From Candidatus Hydrogenedentota bacterium (lineage in GTDB: Bacteria > Hydrogenedentota > Hydrogenedentia > Hydrogenedentales > CAILVY01), in contig JAKQOG010000034.1 of the NCBI GenBank assembly GCA_029565395.1, positions 1 through 51,141 on the forward strand: a DNA stretch of 51,141 nt, written 5' to 3'. The notes under the pieces were generated by a model. The model was not told the DNA's origin. It worked only from the letters and a program-made list of their open reading frames with translations, and did no database searches. This document shows, piece after piece, positions 16,430 to 25,062 of the stretch; position 1 is the stretch's first letter, and the number at the start of each line of letters is the position of its first letter. The translations under genes and the position numbers were made by a program.

Positions 16430-17437
16430 ATGAAGTCTAAAATCAAAGAAGCACATTTAATTGACGATCTAAAGTCTTATTACGGGCACCCATCACCAGA
16501 GCCACATAAAGATTTTTATGCTATTCGCGATGATATAGCCATTTGTGAAATTAAAGACATTCTGTTGAAGGGTATAGATGTTAGAGTATTAGATTGCTGT
16601 GCAGGTGAGGGTTCGGTCGCAAAACATATTTCAGACACTATAGCCTCAGATGAACTAAAACGAATTGACTATTTTGCCATCGATAATGATCGTGAATGCT
16701 ATTCTAAGCTTTCAAATAGTTCTTATTTGCTTGAAAGATTCAAGGATTTTCATCCAATGTTAAGAATGGCTCATGATCTGGGAGATTTGAAGTACGGTTC
16801 ATTCCATCTAATTTTTCTCCTTAATGCCATTCATGAAATTTCCCCTGTTCATCTTCCAAAAGTACTATATTGTTTTAATAATCTCTTGAGTCAGGATCAA
16901 GGCAGGTTTTTGCTTGTAGATATGGAAGAATTACCTCAAAACCAACCGGAAGCATCTGCCATTACATGGACATCTTCAGAGATTGGGGAAATACTTGAAA
17001 GCGGCGGCTTTCCCCCATCTGCGGTATCGCATAACAAATCATCAAAAGTATTTGTAGCGAAAGTTTTTCGCCAAAACGATAAACCAAACATCAAATCAAT
17101 GCTCAATACAATTATTTTGCTTCTTGAAAATAAACTGCATCTCGCACGTGTTATGTGGAAAACTATACAATGTCAAAAAATAACGAAAGAAGAAATGATA
17201 ATTTCGCGAGTAGTCTTTGACGGGAGTGTTTCAAAAATGTATTTTGAACTTAAGAACTGTCAAGATGCTCTCTGTAGTATGAATTATAAGCATAGTAATC
17301 TTAATGTGTCAAATAGAAAAGCTAGTTTGCTAAATCACGAAGTTATGTCCAATCAATTTCTACCCCGAAGAAACAGAAAGAAAAGTGAATTCATTAACAC
17401 AAAAGACAATTACCAACTCGATAGAATTGCAAGATAA
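16430..17437 (+). CDS. SAM-dependent class I methyltransferase (AT-rich, probably acquired)
   Basis: The 335-residue protein has a Rossmann-type SAM domain at about 45-220: VLDCCAGEGSVA is the glycine-rich motif I, YFAIDND the acidic end of strand 2, and FHLIFLLNAIHEI the motif IV region. The last ~110 residues are Lys/Asn/Ser-rich and not recognised. Codon use is strongly AT-biased, unlike all neighbours, which points to horizontal transfer. GGGAGTGAG precedes the ATG. It stands alone, downstream of the promoter-hairpin unit, so its substrate (protein, small molecule or nucleic acid) cannot be inferred. Confidence 0.75.
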   Translation: MKSKIKEAHLIDDLKSYYGHPSPEPHKDFYAIRDDIAICEIKDILLKGIDVRVLDCCAGEGSVAKHISDTIASDELKRIDYFAIDNDRECYSKLSNSSYLLERFKDFHPMLRMAHDLGDLKYGSFHLIFLLNAIHEISPVHLPKVLYCFNNLLSQDQGRFLLVDMEELPQNQPEASAITWTSSEIGEILESGGFPPSAVSHNKSSKVFVAKVFRQNDKPNIKSMLNTIILLLENKLHLARVMWKTIQCQKITKEEMIISRVVFDGSVSKMYFELKNCQDALCSMNYKHSNLNVSNRKASLLNHEVMSNQFLPRRNRKKSEFINTKDNYQLDRIAR

Positions 17438-17585
17438 TAATCACTAATATGGCGACAAAAACGTTTGAAAGAATTTTAGAGTATTAAAATAATATCAATA
17501 ACAACAATATTAATAAAGCTGGTAATCTCAAATTAATCATGAATATATCTTTTCTTTCAAAAAGTTTTTTAATGTGGTCGGCATT

Positions 17586-18620
17586 ATGAGACAACCGGAT
17601 TTTGAACAATTTCTCCGGGTTTTAAAACGGGATAAACGCCCTTTGCATCTTCCATTCTATGAGCATATTGCCAGTCCTCTTTTCATTACGGGGATGACCG
17701 GCAAGCCCTTTGATAAGATGACGCCGGAAGATGACGCCTATTGGCCCATGTACGTGGATTTTTGGATGAGCATGGGCTATGACGAAATTCCCTTGGAAAT
17801 CGTGCCCAACCTGCCGTTGCGGCAACATGAAAATACTGCTGGCAAGCTATCGCACGGGAGCGAATCCACAGTGTGCATCCGTACGATGGAAGATTTTGAG
17901 CGGTATCCCTGGCCGGAGGTCTCCAAACCACTGGAATTTGTTCATTTTGAGCGTGTGGCGGCATTATTGCCGGATGGTATGAAGATCGTGGGCGGTGTGT
18001 CCGCGGGACCCTACGAATGGGTTTCATTTCTCATGGGCGTAGAAGGGCTTGCTTTGGCGATATATGCCGATCCTGACCTTGTAACCGTCATGTTCGACAA
18101 AATCCGCGAACTCCATCTGAGCGCGTTGCGGCAAATTGCCTCCATGGAAGCTATTGGTACGCTGCGTCAAGGCGATGATCTTGGTTTTAAGACGTCTACG
18201 TTTCTTTCGCCCGCACATCTACGGCAGTATGTGTTTCCAATTTATATGGAAATGGCGAACATCGCACATTCTGCCGGAAAACCCTTCATCCTGCATTCCT
18301 GCGGAAATCTCGCTGAAGTGTATGAAGATCTGATAGCCTGCGGCATTGACGCCAAGCATTCCTTTGAAGACGTTATTCAACCTGTTTACGAGTTCAAACA
18401 GCAATACGGAAATCGAATTACAGCCTTGGGCGGGCTGGATGTCGATCAAATATGCCGTTTGGATGAAACCGCCTTGCGCGCGTATACTCGCGAGACGGTG
18501 GAGCAGTGTTTTGCCGATGGCTTTTGGGCGTTGGGCACGGGGAATTCCCTGACCAATTACATGCCCGTTGAAAATTACCTCGTCGTGCTGGATGAGGGGA
18601 TGAAAGTGGCTGGCGGATGA
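17586..18620 (+). CDS. Uroporphyrinogen decarboxylase-family (URO-D) protein, methyltransferase-like
   Basis: This 344-residue protein has the URO-D barrel found in MtaA/CmuA-type cobalamin methyltransferases and in many uncharacterised homologues: FYEHIASPLF at the start, then GPYEWVSFLMG, LRQGDDLGFKTSTFLSP, and the metal-site-like FILHSCGNL followed by HSFED. True HemE is unlikely because the N-terminal substrate motif is missing. I start at ATG 17586; an in-frame GTG at 17574 adds four residues and neither has a clear ribosome site. Its stop overlaps the pdxB start by 4 bp (ATGA), so it heads a five-gene operon. The reaction is unknown. Confidence 0.75.
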   Translation: MRQPDFEQFLRVLKRDKRPLHLPFYEHIASPLFITGMTGKPFDKMTPEDDAYWPMYVDFWMSMGYDEIPLEIVPNLPLRQHENTAGKLSHGSESTVCIRTMEDFERYPWPEVSKPLEFVHFERVAALLPDGMKIVGGVSAGPYEWVSFLMGVEGLALAIYADPDLVTVMFDKIRELHLSALRQIASMEAIGTLRQGDDLGFKTSTFLSPAHLRQYVFPIYMEMANIAHSAGKPFILHSCGNLAEVYEDLIACGIDAKHSFEDVIQPVYEFKQQYGNRITALGGLDVDQICRLDETALRAYTRETVEQCFADGFWALGTGNSLTNYMPVENYLVVLDEGMKVAGG

Positions 18621-19753
18621 AAATTATCGCCGATGAAAACATTCCATATGTGCGCGAAGCCTTCGGACCGCTGGGAGAGGTAGTCACGCTTCCCGGACGT
18701 GCCATGACCCGCGATGCGTTGCTTGGGGCGGACGTGTTGCTCGTTCGTTCCATCACCAAAGTGAATCGTGCTTTGCTGGAAGGCACCCCCGTTCGATTCG
18801 TGGCCACCGCCACCATCGGCGAGGATCACATAGACAAGGCCTATTTGTCGGAAAAGGGCATCGCTTTTTCCAGCGCACCGGGATGCAATGCCAACAGCGT
18901 GGGCGATTATATTGTGGCGGCTTTACTGGTCCTGGCGGAAAAACATCGCCTTGATTTGACCAAGATGACCCTCGGCATCGTGGGGGTGGGCAATGTAGGT
19001 AAACGCGTGTGGGCTCGAGCAGAAGCTCTGGGCATCACCTGCATCTTAAATGATCCCCCCCTGGCGGAACAGACTGGCGATCCCCGCTACCGCCCTATTG
19101 AAGAAATCCAAACGTGTGACATCGTAACCTTTCATGTCCCTCTTGAAAAACAAGGCCCCTATCCCACGTGGCATATGGCGGATGAAGTCTTTCTGCAATC
19201 CCTGCCGCCCGGGGGTATTATAATCAACAGTTCCCGTGGCCCCGTGGTGGACAATGATGCCTTGCTGCGGCTATTGCGCCAACATCATATTCATGCGGCG
19301 GTGCTGGATGTTTGGGAAAACGAACCCCATCTCGATAGTGCCCTGTTGGAAAATGTGGATATTGGCACACCGCATATCGCCGGGTATTCCTTTGACGGCA
19401 AAGTCAACGGCACCCGTCAAATCTATGAAGCGTTTTGTGCCTTTCTAGGTATTGCTCCAATATGGGATCCCGCTCCCCTGTTGCCCGCCCCTGAAATACC
19501 GGAACTCCAGATCGACCCCGATCACCCCAAGGCCCTGGATAGCGCCGTACACACCGTATATGACATAATGAGAGATGATGCCGCCCTGCGGGGCCTATGC
19601 GGCGTTCCCGCGAATGAACGCGCCGCGTATTTTGATCTGCTCCGTAAAAAATATCCCCGGCGGCGTGAATTTTTTAATACACGGGTGCGATTGACCCGCC
19701 CCGATCCGTGCCTCGTACAACGTCTCAGAGGCATCGGATTCACAATGGAATGA
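18617..19753 (+). CDS. pdxB: 4-phosphoerythronate dehydrogenase (PdxB)
   Basis: The 378-residue NAD-dependent enzyme oxidises 4-phospho-D-erythronate in the DXP-dependent route to pyridoxal phosphate. Features seen are the PdxB opening MKIIADENIPYV, the Rossmann motif GIVGVGNVGKRV, and the catalytic Arg (NSSRGPVVDN), Glu (DVWENEPH) and His (GTPHIAGYS) of 2-hydroxyacid dehydrogenases. The C-terminal dimerisation region (about 300-378, LRKKYPRRREFF) separates PdxB from other family members. It overlaps the URO-D gene by 4 bp and ends 6 bp before the LarA-like gene. Confidence 0.9.
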   Translation: MKIIADENIPYVREAFGPLGEVVTLPGRAMTRDALLGADVLLVRSITKVNRALLEGTPVRFVATATIGEDHIDKAYLSEKGIAFSSAPGCNANSVGDYIVAALLVLAEKHRLDLTKMTLGIVGVGNVGKRVWARAEALGITCILNDPPLAEQTGDPRYRPIEEIQTCDIVTFHVPLEKQGPYPTWHMADEVFLQSLPPGGIIINSSRGPVVDNDALLRLLRQHHIHAAVLDVWENEPHLDSALLENVDIGTPHIAGYSFDGKVNGTRQIYEAFCAFLGIAPIWDPAPLLPAPEIPELQIDPDHPKALDSAVHTVYDIMRDDAALRGLCGVPANERAAYFDLLRKKYPRRREFFNTRVRLTRPDPCLVQRLRGIGFTME

Positions 19754-19759
19754 AGAAGT

Positions 19760-21010
19760 ATGGTGTACCGTCGAATCGCTGATAACGACTATCTGTCTGA
19801 CAAAGAACTGTACGATGCCGTGAAAACGGCGTGTGCGCAAATGCCCGTGGACGGCAAGCGGGTGCTGTTTATTATCCCCGATCAAACCCGCAGCATGCCC
19901 ATGCCCCTGATGTTCCGGGCTCTGTACGATGCAGTACATTCCCGGGCCTCTTCCATGGATTATCTCATCGCTCTCGGCACCCACCCGCCCATGAGCGATG
20001 CCATGATCCAAACCTTGCTTGATATCAGTGCAGAAGAGCGTTCGGGCAAATACAGCGATATTGGCATCTACAACCACGCCTGGCAGGATCCCAATGAACT
20101 GGTCAGCATTGGCACTATCTCCGCGGACGAAATTGAGCGCATCTCCGGCGGACTGATGCGCCAATCCGTCAATGTCGCCGTCAACAAACGCGTGCTCCAA
20201 TACGACGTCGCGTGCATTGTTGGGCCGGTATTCCCCCATGAGGTGGTCGGTTTCAGCGGCGGCTATAAATATTTCTTTCCGGGCGTTTCCGGCGCGGATA
20301 TCCTGAACCTCTTCCATTGGCTGGGCGCGCTCATCACCAACTATGTCATTAATGGCACGAAAAATACCCCCGTGCGGGAGGTGGTAAACAAAGCTGCATC
20401 GCTAATCCCCGTGGAAAAGTGGTGTTTTTGCCTTACCGTTGTTGGGAAAAAGACAAAGGCGTTGTTTTTTGGTGCGCCGGAAGAGGCCTGGAGCGAGGCC
20501 GCCGATCTGTCGGCCCAAACCCACATTATTTACAAAGATAAGCCGTTCAAGAGTATCTTGGCCATGGCGCCGCCCATGTACGATGAACTCTGGACTGCCG
20601 GGAAGTGCATGTATAAGCTGGAGCCGGTGGTGGCCGATGGCGGCGAGTTGATCATCTTCGGCGAACACGTCACCGAAGTCAGTGTCACGCATGGCCATTT
20701 GATCAAAAAAATCGGTTACCACACCCGCGATTACTTTACCAAGCAGATGGATCGTTTTCGAGACATTCCCGGCGGAATATTGGCGCATTCCACCCATGTC
20801 CGCGGCGGCGGAACCTTTGAAAACAGCGTTGAAAAGCCCCGCGTCCAGGTCACCTTGGCCACCGGCATCCCCGAAGCCGAATGCCGGGCCATCAATCTGG
20901 GCTACCGTGATCCCAAGAGCATTAACCCGGACGATTGGAAAAATCGTGAAGAGGAGGGATATTTGCTCGTGCCGGATGCCGGTGAAATCCTGTACCGTCT
21001 GAAAGGATAA
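19760..21010 (+). CDS. LarA-like nickel-pincer racemase/epimerase
   Basis: The 416-residue protein belongs to the LarA (lactate racemase) family. H75 lies in LIALGTHPPMS. H160 (PHEVVGFSGG), K170 (GGYKYFFPG) and H186 (FHWLGAL) keep the exact 10- and 16-residue spacing of the LarA residues His174, Lys184 (pincer attachment) and His200 (nickel ligand). It should therefore carry the nickel-pincer cofactor and invert a 2-hydroxyacid. The maturation genes larB, larC and larE are not in the window. Its place directly after pdxB suggests a four-carbon or related hydroxyacid as substrate, which is inference. Confidence 0.82.
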   Translation: MVYRRIADNDYLSDKELYDAVKTACAQMPVDGKRVLFIIPDQTRSMPMPLMFRALYDAVHSRASSMDYLIALGTHPPMSDAMIQTLLDISAEERSGKYSDIGIYNHAWQDPNELVSIGTISADEIERISGGLMRQSVNVAVNKRVLQYDVACIVGPVFPHEVVGFSGGYKYFFPGVSGADILNLFHWLGALITNYVINGTKNTPVREVVNKAASLIPVEKWCFCLTVVGKKTKALFFGAPEEAWSEAADLSAQTHIIYKDKPFKSILAMAPPMYDELWTAGKCMYKLEPVVADGGELIIFGEHVTEVSVTHGHLIKKIGYHTRDYFTKQMDRFRDIPGGILAHSTHVRGGGTFENSVEKPRVQVTLATGIPEAECRAINLGYRDPKSINPDDWKNREEEGYLLVPDAGEILYRLKG

Positions 21011-21017
21011 ACACTTC

Positions 21018-21650
21018 ATGCGGTCCTTTTTCCTTATTTTTGCGGCACTCGCACTCTTGTGCGGTTGTTATGAAGAACATAAGCCCCTCAAAGACACCTA
21101 TGTTCCTAAACGCCACGCACAGGATCTGAACAATCAAGCCATGGCCGCGCTGCTCTCGGAAAACAATGAGGAGGCATTAACCCTTATTAATCAGGCGGTT
21201 GAAGAAGATCCCCAGTTTTATCATGCGCTGATGAATAAGGGGATTATTCTTGGGAAAATCGGGCGTTTTGAAGAAGCCTTGCAGGCACTGGAAAAGGCAA
21301 TTTCTCTGCGTTCTGATTTTTCCCAGGCATATTTGTTCCAGGGGGTTTATTCGGAAAAAATCGATCGCCGGGATCTGGCGCAAGCCGCCTATGCCAAAGC
21401 CGCGGAATGCTTTTTGCACGATATGCAGGAACATCCTTTGCCGCAAACGGCATTGTGCCGCGCTATTGCAGTATATCTGGGTACAGGCAAGGTGGGCGGT
21501 CTCACCGAATTTAATGCCGTAATAGCCCAGTTCCCGGATTATGTCCCCGCGCGATTCCTAAAAGAAAAGATACTTAAAGGCGACCGCGATTACTTCATGT
21601 GGTGGATCGCTGAACAGAACAACAAGCCCGTCTCGGAAAAGAAGGAGTAG
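21018..21650 (+). CDS. TPR lipoprotein
   Basis: This 210-residue protein has a short signal with the lipobox LLCGC (Cys at about residue 17) and so is probably membrane-anchored. Residues about 35-140 form three tetratricopeptide-like repeats (ALTLINQAVEEDPQFYHALMNKG, then FEEALQALEKAISL and a third). AAGGA lies 10 bp before the ATG. It is the fourth gene of the URO-D to pfp operon, 7 bp after larA-like and 4 bp before pfp. A scaffolding role is likely; partners are unknown. Confidence 0.75.
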   Translation: MRSFFLIFAALALLCGCYEEHKPLKDTYVPKRHAQDLNNQAMAALLSENNEEALTLINQAVEEDPQFYHALMNKGIILGKIGRFEEALQALEKAISLRSDFSQAYLFQGVYSEKIDRRDLAQAAYAKAAECFLHDMQEHPLPQTALCRAIAVYLGTGKVGGLTEFNAVIAQFPDYVPARFLKEKILKGDRDYFMWWIAEQNNKPVSEKKE

Positions 21651-21654
21651 AGGC

Positions 21655-22941
21655 ATGCCCAAAAATGTGATTGTTGCGCAGTCCGGCGGACCCAGCCCCG
21701 TTATTAACAGTTCCCTTCGCGGAGTGATTGAAACCTGCAAGTTATTTCCCGAAACCTTCGGGACGCTGTATGCGGGATGGCATGGCATCGAAGGCGTGTT
21801 AAAAGAGGAATTACTCGACCTCTCCGCTCAGGACGAAGAGGAAGTGGCCTTGTTACGCTACACTCCCGCGGCAGGTTCCATTGGCACCTGCCGGTATAAG
21901 CTGAAGAAGAATCAAGCGCAGGATTTCAAACGCGTCATCGATGTGATGAAGGCGCACGATATCGGGTATTTCTTCTATAACGGCGGCAATGACTCCATGG
22001 ATACCGCCCACAAGGTCAGTATTCTCGCCCATGAACAAGGCCTGGATTTGGTGGCCGTGGGGATTCCCAAAACCATTGATAACGATGTGGGAGACTCAGA
22101 ATTCAAGCTAATTGACCATACACCTGGTTTCGGCAGTGTCGCTCGTTATTGGATGGGCATCGTGCAGAATGCGAATGAAGAAAATGCAGGGTCATGCCCT
22201 GCGGATCCTGTATTAGTCCTGCAAGCGATGGGAAGGAAAATCGGGTTCATTCCCGCCGCCGCGCGCCTCGCCGATCCCAAACATGAACTCCCCCTGCAAA
22301 TTTATCTTGCGGAAGCGGGCATCAGCGCCGAGGAAATGTGTGACAACGTTAATGACCAACTCAAACGCGATGGCCGATGCATCGTCGTGGTTAGCGAAGG
22401 ATTCGATCTGGGCGATTTGGGATTCACCAAAGACAACTTCGGGCACGCCCAATACAGTGCTTCCAAAACCACCGTAGCGCAACAGGTCGTCAATATGCTG
22501 AATGACCGGGGGCTTCCCGTGCCTGGCAGCGCGCGGGGCCAAGTCTCCGGAACGGATCAGCGCGATACCTGTTTGTATGCTTCCATCGTGGATTTGGATG
22601 AGGCTTACCGGGTCGGGCAAAAGGCCGCCTTGATCGCACAATCCGGTGAAAATGGATGGATGGCCACCTTGCTGCGCGATCCCGGCCCCATCTATAACGT
22701 CCGCTATGACAAAGTGCCCCTGGAAACAGTGGCCAATTCCGAGCGCACCTTCCCAAAAGAATGGATTACCAAGAACAAAATTGACGTGACCGATGATTTT
22801 ATCCGGTACGCCAAGCCCCTCATCGGCGAAGATTGGGCCAGCGTCCCCGTCATCAACGGACGCCAGCGCTTCACCCGCTTTCAGCCCATTTTTGCGGAAA
22901 AGAAACTGCCCGCGTATACTATAGAGGCGTTACGCAAGTAA
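21655..22941 (+). CDS. pfp: Pyrophosphate-dependent 6-phosphofructokinase
   Basis: The 428-residue enzyme interconverts fructose 6-phosphate and fructose 1,6-bisphosphate with PPi as phosphoryl donor. It opens VIVAQSGGPSPVINSS, carries GGNDSMD (about 109-115) where ATP enzymes have GGDGS, and has GIPKTIDNDV (about 136-145), whose Lys is typical of PPi users. The arrangement fits the long clade of bacterial PPi-PFKs. AAGGAG precedes the ATG. It is the last gene of the tight five-gene operon. Confidence 0.9.
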   Translation: MPKNVIVAQSGGPSPVINSSLRGVIETCKLFPETFGTLYAGWHGIEGVLKEELLDLSAQDEEEVALLRYTPAAGSIGTCRYKLKKNQAQDFKRVIDVMKAHDIGYFFYNGGNDSMDTAHKVSILAHEQGLDLVAVGIPKTIDNDVGDSEFKLIDHTPGFGSVARYWMGIVQNANEENAGSCPADPVLVLQAMGRKIGFIPAAARLADPKHELPLQIYLAEAGISAEEMCDNVNDQLKRDGRCIVVVSEGFDLGDLGFTKDNFGHAQYSASKTTVAQQVVNMLNDRGLPVPGSARGQVSGTDQRDTCLYASIVDLDEAYRVGQKAALIAQSGENGWMATLLRDPGPIYNVRYDKVPLETVANSERTFPKEWITKNKIDVTDDFIRYAKPLIGEDWASVPVINGRQRFTRFQPIFAEKKLPAYTIEALRK

Positions 22942-22967
22942 ATATTATGCCGTAATGGGATCTGAGC

Positions 22968-23237
22968 GTGGAATTCGAGTGGAACAAGAGCAAAGCCTCT
23001 CAGAATTATTCAAAACATGGCATTTCGTTTTCGGAAGCTGCCACTGTTTTTGATGATCCGCTTGCTTCTACCTTTCCTGATCCTGATCATTCCGTCAATG
23101 AGCATCGTTATGTTACAATTGGTCAGTCCAATATGGGCAAGATTTTGATGGTGTCTCACACGGATAGACTTAACCGGACACGGATAATTAGTGCCCGCAA
23201 AGCAACACGGCATGAGAAAGCGGCCTATGAAGAATAA
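22968..23237 (+). CDS. BrnT-family (DUF497) ribonuclease toxin
   Basis: The 89-residue protein matches the BrnT/DUF497 pattern from end to end: FEWNKSKASQNYSKHGISF, then ATVFDDPLASTFPDPDHS, EHRYVTIG, and the closing RIISARKATRHEK. BrnT toxins have a RelE-like fold and cleave RNA. The start is GTG 22968, with GGGA upstream. Its 3' end overlaps the antitoxin start by 11 bp, the usual layout. It is inserted between pfp and gnd. Confidence 0.88.
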   Translation: MEFEWNKSKASQNYSKHGISFSEAATVFDDPLASTFPDPDHSVNEHRYVTIGQSNMGKILMVSHTDRLNRTRIISARKATRHEKAAYEE

Positions 23238-23457
23238 GCGCAAAGTAGAGAATAACGATGATTTACGCCCAGAATACGAAGCTGAATTGATTCGTGGCGG
23301 AGTTCGTGGAAAATACCTGAAAAGCTATCGTGAGGGAACAAATCTTGTCTTGTTAGCCCCGGATGTCGCGGCCGTTTTTAAGACGGAAAAAGCCGTCAAT
23401 GACGCTTTGCGCAACTATATCCAAATGAGGCAAACATCCCATTCCCACTCAACTTGA
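23227..23457 (+). CDS. Antitoxin partner of the BrnT-like toxin
   Basis: The 76-residue acidic-to-mixed protein has the antitoxin pattern ELIRGGVRGKYLKSYREGTN followed by VLLAPDVAAVFKTEKAVNDALR, a C-terminal half of ribbon-helix-helix type often encoded beside DUF497 toxins. It differs from classical BrnA sequences. I chose ATG 23227 because it begins just inside the toxin end; upstream ATGs at 23191 and 23212 would overlap further. It should neutralise the toxin and repress the pair. Confidence 0.75.
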   Translation: MKNKRKVENNDDLRPEYEAELIRGGVRGKYLKSYREGTNLVLLAPDVAAVFKTEKAVNDALRNYIQMRQTSHSHST

Positions 23458-23542
23458 GATAACCATATGCCGCTAGGGCATATCACAGTACAGGATTGTA
23501 AAAAATTGTTATAACACACAAATGAAGGAGATTATAGCACCC

Positions 23543-24994
23543 ATGGCACAAATGGACATTGGTCTTATCGGGTTGGCAGTGATGGGCGAGAACCTCGTCC
23601 TGAACATGGAGAGCAAGGGATTCAGCGTGGCGGTGTTCAACCGCACCGTATCCAAAGTGGATGCCTTTATCAACGGCCGTGGCAAAGGAAAGAACTTTCA
23701 CGGCTGCCACAGCATTGAAGAACTGTGCGCAAGCCTGAAAACGCCGCGCAAGGTCATGCTGCTGGTGAAGGCGGGCAAGGCCGTGGATGATTTCATCGAC
23801 CTGCTAATCCCCCACCTTCAACCTGGCGATATTATTATCGACGGCGGAAACTCCCATTTTCCGGATACCATCCGGCGCACCCAATATGTGGAAAGCAAAG
23901 GGTTGCTCTATATCGGCACCGGTGTCTCGGGCGGTGAAGAAGGCGCCCTGCTGGGCCCCTCCATGATGCCGGGAGGCTCCCCCGCCGCTTGGCCCCACGT
24001 GAAGGATATTTTCCAGGCCGTATGCGCCAAAACCGACAAAGGCGAACCCTGTTGCGACTGGGTTGGTGAAAACGGCGCAGGCCACTTCGTGAAAATGGTC
24101 CACAACGGAATCGAATACGGCGATATGCAAATGATCTGTGAAACCTACCATCTGATGAGGGAAGGACTTGGGCTTGGCAATGAAGAAATGCATCAGGTGT
24201 TTGCCGAATGGAACAAGGGTGAACTCGATTCCTACCTGATCGAGATCACCCGCGACATTCTCGGCTATAAAAACGAAGAAGGCCAAGCCGTGCTGGATCT
24301 GATTCTGGATACGGCCGGGCAGAAAGGCACCGGAAAATGGACCGCCATCGCCGCATTGGACCATGGACAGCCCCTAACCCTCATCGGCGAGGCTGTTTTC
24401 GCGCGATGCCTCTCCGCTATCAAAGATGAACGCGTTGCCGCCTCCCAGATCCTTAAAGGCAAGACCAAAGTGTTCAAAGGCAATAAAAAAAGCTTGGTAA
24501 ACGATTTGCGGAAAGCCCTCTATGCCTCAAAAATCGTGAGTTATGCCCAAGGCTATCAATTGATGCGCGCCGCCGCCGCCGAATACGGCTGGAATTTAAA
24601 TTATGGCGGCATCGCCCTGATGTGGCGGGGCGGGTGCATTATCCGGTCCGTTTTTCTCGGAAAAATCAAAAAAGCCTTCGATAAGAATCCGGATCTGGTC
24701 AATTTGCTGCTGGATCCTTTCTTCGCGAATGCCGTCTCTAAAGCGCAAATTTCTTGGCGCCGCGTTATCACTACGGCTGTGAATCTCGGCATCCCCATGC
24801 CCGCCATGAGCACTGCCCTTGCCTATTTTGACGGCTATCGCAGCGGATGGCTCCCCGCCAACCTCCTCCAGGCACAACGCGACTATTTCGGCGCGCATAC
24901 GTATGAGCGTGTGGACAAGCCGCGCGGCGAGTTTTTCCATACCAACTGGACCGGACGCGGCGGCGACACCGCTGCCTCAACCTATGTAGTGTAA
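23543..24994 (+). CDS. gnd: 6-phosphogluconate dehydrogenase (decarboxylating)
   Basis: This 483-residue enzyme converts 6-phosphogluconate to ribulose 5-phosphate and CO2 with NADP. It shows the cofactor loop [16 protein letters not shown] at the cofactor phosphate site, the [13 protein letters not shown] loop, the catalytic Lys in [17 protein letters not shown] and the C-terminal [10 protein letters not shown] tail. The length is that of the long Gnd form. AAGGAG lies 12 bp upstream of ATG 23543; the ATG at 23522 has no ribosome site. An intrinsic terminator follows. Confidence 0.95.
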   Translation: MAQMDIGLIGLAVMGENLVLNMESKGFSVAVFNRTVSKVDAFINGRGKGKNFHGCHSIEELCASLKTPRKVMLLVKAGKAVDDFIDLLIPHLQPGDIIIDGGNSHFPDTIRRTQYVESKGLLYIGTGVSGGEEGALLGPSMMPGGSPAAWPHVKDIFQAVCAKTDKGEPCCDWVGENGAGHFVKMVHNGIEYGDMQMICETYHLMREGLGLGNEEMHQVFAEWNKGELDSYLIEITRDILGYKNEEGQAVLDLILDTAGQKGTGKWTAIAALDHGQPLTLIGEAVFARCLSAIKDERVAASQILKGKTKVFKGNKKSLVNDLRKALYASKIVSYAQGYQLMRAAAAEYGWNLNYGGIALMWRGGCIIRSVFLGKIKKAFDKNPDLVNLLLDPFFANAVSKAQISWRRVITTAVNLGIPMPAMSTALAYFDGYRSGWLPANLLQAQRDYFGAHTYERVDKPRGEFFHTNWTGRGGDTAASTYVV

Positions 24995-25007
24995 ATCGGA
25001 AAATACG

Positions 25008-25043
25008 CCGGGGAATCCCCTGTTCGGGCTTCCCCGGTTTTTT
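25008..25043 (+). terminator. Intrinsic terminator after gnd
   Basis: The arms CCGGGGAA (25008-25015) and TTCCCCGG (25030-25037) enclose a 14-nt loop and are followed by TTTTTT at 25038-25043. Confidence 0.85.
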
Positions 25044-25062
25044 ATAAGGAACTGATAGCAGA

